From: Paenibacillus harenae DSM 16969
Lineage (GTDB): Bacteria; Bacillota; Bacilli; Paenibacillales; Paenibacillaceae
Assembly (NCBI RefSeq): GCF_000422465.1
Contig: NZ_AULV01000020.1
Location: 1 to 64,000, forward strand
DNA: 64,000 nucleotides
Direction: 5' to 3'
In this document: piece by piece, positions 63,705 through 64,000 of the stretch
Position numbering within the stretch: position 1 is the stretch's first letter
Layout: each line of letters begins with the position of its first letter
Translations under genes and position numbers: made by a program
Notes under the pieces: model-generated
Databases searched by the model: none
Told to the model about the DNA's origin: nothing
What the model saw: only the letters and a program-made list of their open reading frames with translations

Positions 63705-64000
63705 TTACTGAAAGAGCTCCGGATTGCCTTCCTTCAAGTCTTTCTCGATCTGCGGCTTCAGCTTCGTGAAGAAGTCGACCGCCGATTCTTTACCGGTCCA
63801 GAATTTGCCGAGGTTTTGGTTCAGCGTATCGAGCCACTTGCCGTTCGGCAGGTACGTCCACGGACCCGGCTGCTGGCCTTCGCCCGCCTTGACGAACACT
63901 TCCGGATGCTCCGGCTTCTGGCCTGGCTGCGTATACACTTCGTCGTCGGCCATCGATTTGAAGTTCGGAATTTGGAAGCCGAGCTCCGTCATCTTCGTTT
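63705..64000 (-). CDS. Sugar ABC transporter substrate-binding protein, C-terminal part
   Basis: Only the last 98 or so residues are in the window; the frame is open to the right edge. WTYLPNGKWLDTLNQNLGKFWTGKESAVDFFTKLKPQIEKDLKEGN is the C-terminal helix pattern of family 1 solute-binding proteins (ESAVDFFTKLKPQIEKDL). Position directly before two CUT1 permeases supports this. The substrate is inferred to be an arabino-oligosaccharide from the GH51/GH43 genes in the same operon. Confidence 0.85.
   Translation of the reverse strand, partial: TKMTELGFQIPNFKSMADDEVYTQPGQKPEHPEVFVKAGEGQQPGPWTYLPNGKWLDTLNQNLGKFWTGKESAVDFFTKLKPQIEKDLKEGNPELFQ

Overview
The window looks like chromosome of an endospore-forming Firmicute of the Paenibacillaceae (Paenibacillus or a close relative). 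The evidence is the 16S rRNA 5' end, bofA, spo0F, a YhcN/YlaJ lipoprotein and a long Bacillus-type SRP RNA. Further support comes from YesM/YesN-type two-component genes beside sugar ABC transporters, strong Shine-Dalgarno sites, frequent TTG/GTG starts and fairly GC-rich coding DNA. The genus is inferred; no search was run.

Layout. 0-5 kb, minus strand: start of an rRNA operon, bofA-yaaL, recR-ybaB-dnaX, SRP RNA, a sporulation lipoprotein. 5-14 kb, minus strand: rpmE, a radical SAM gene, rho, murA, fbaA, spo0F, pyrG and rpoE (delta), close to the Bacillus order. 14.5-21 kb: a subtilisin-like protease (plus strand), then argS-ywiB, a deoxyinosine glycosylase and a LysM-anchored nucleotidase. 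21-31 kb, minus strand: response regulator, histidine kinase, binding protein, two permeases and a GH2 beta-galactosidase, a sugar uptake and hydrolysis locus. 31-35.5 kb: speE-speB (minus) divergent from the class A PBP gene pbpG. 35.7-40.5 kb, plus strand: a small membrane protein and qoxABCD quinol oxidase. 40.7-52.9 kb: an acetyltransferase, an ECF sigma/anti-sigma operon with two membrane proteins, an MFS exporter, ywhD, an M1 peptidase, a c-di-AMP riboswitch with an NlpC/P60 hydrolase, and a photolyase. 53-54.7 kb: a low-GC island bounded by inverted repeats, with a broken secreted-protein gene and a tiny membrane protein. 54.7-59 kb: MFS transporter, acetyltransferases, an ArsR-type regulator and a truncated permease. 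59.3-64 kb, minus strand: an arabinan/arabinoside operon (binding protein, two permeases, GH51, GH43) that runs off the right edge.

Most of the window is housekeeping DNA. The less expected content is between the genes. There is a decayed YesM-type histidine kinase upstream of qoxA. Several intergenic copies of an AT-rich hairpin repeat occur, as does a MITE-like element next to lacZ. A terminator arm doubles as a ribosome binding site, and a c-di-AMP aptamer has no room for a terminator. An orphan terminator may end a small RNA, and the IR-bounded island holds a gene with an in-frame TGA plus a frameshift. I did not find a convincing defence, secretion or biosynthetic system of a new kind.
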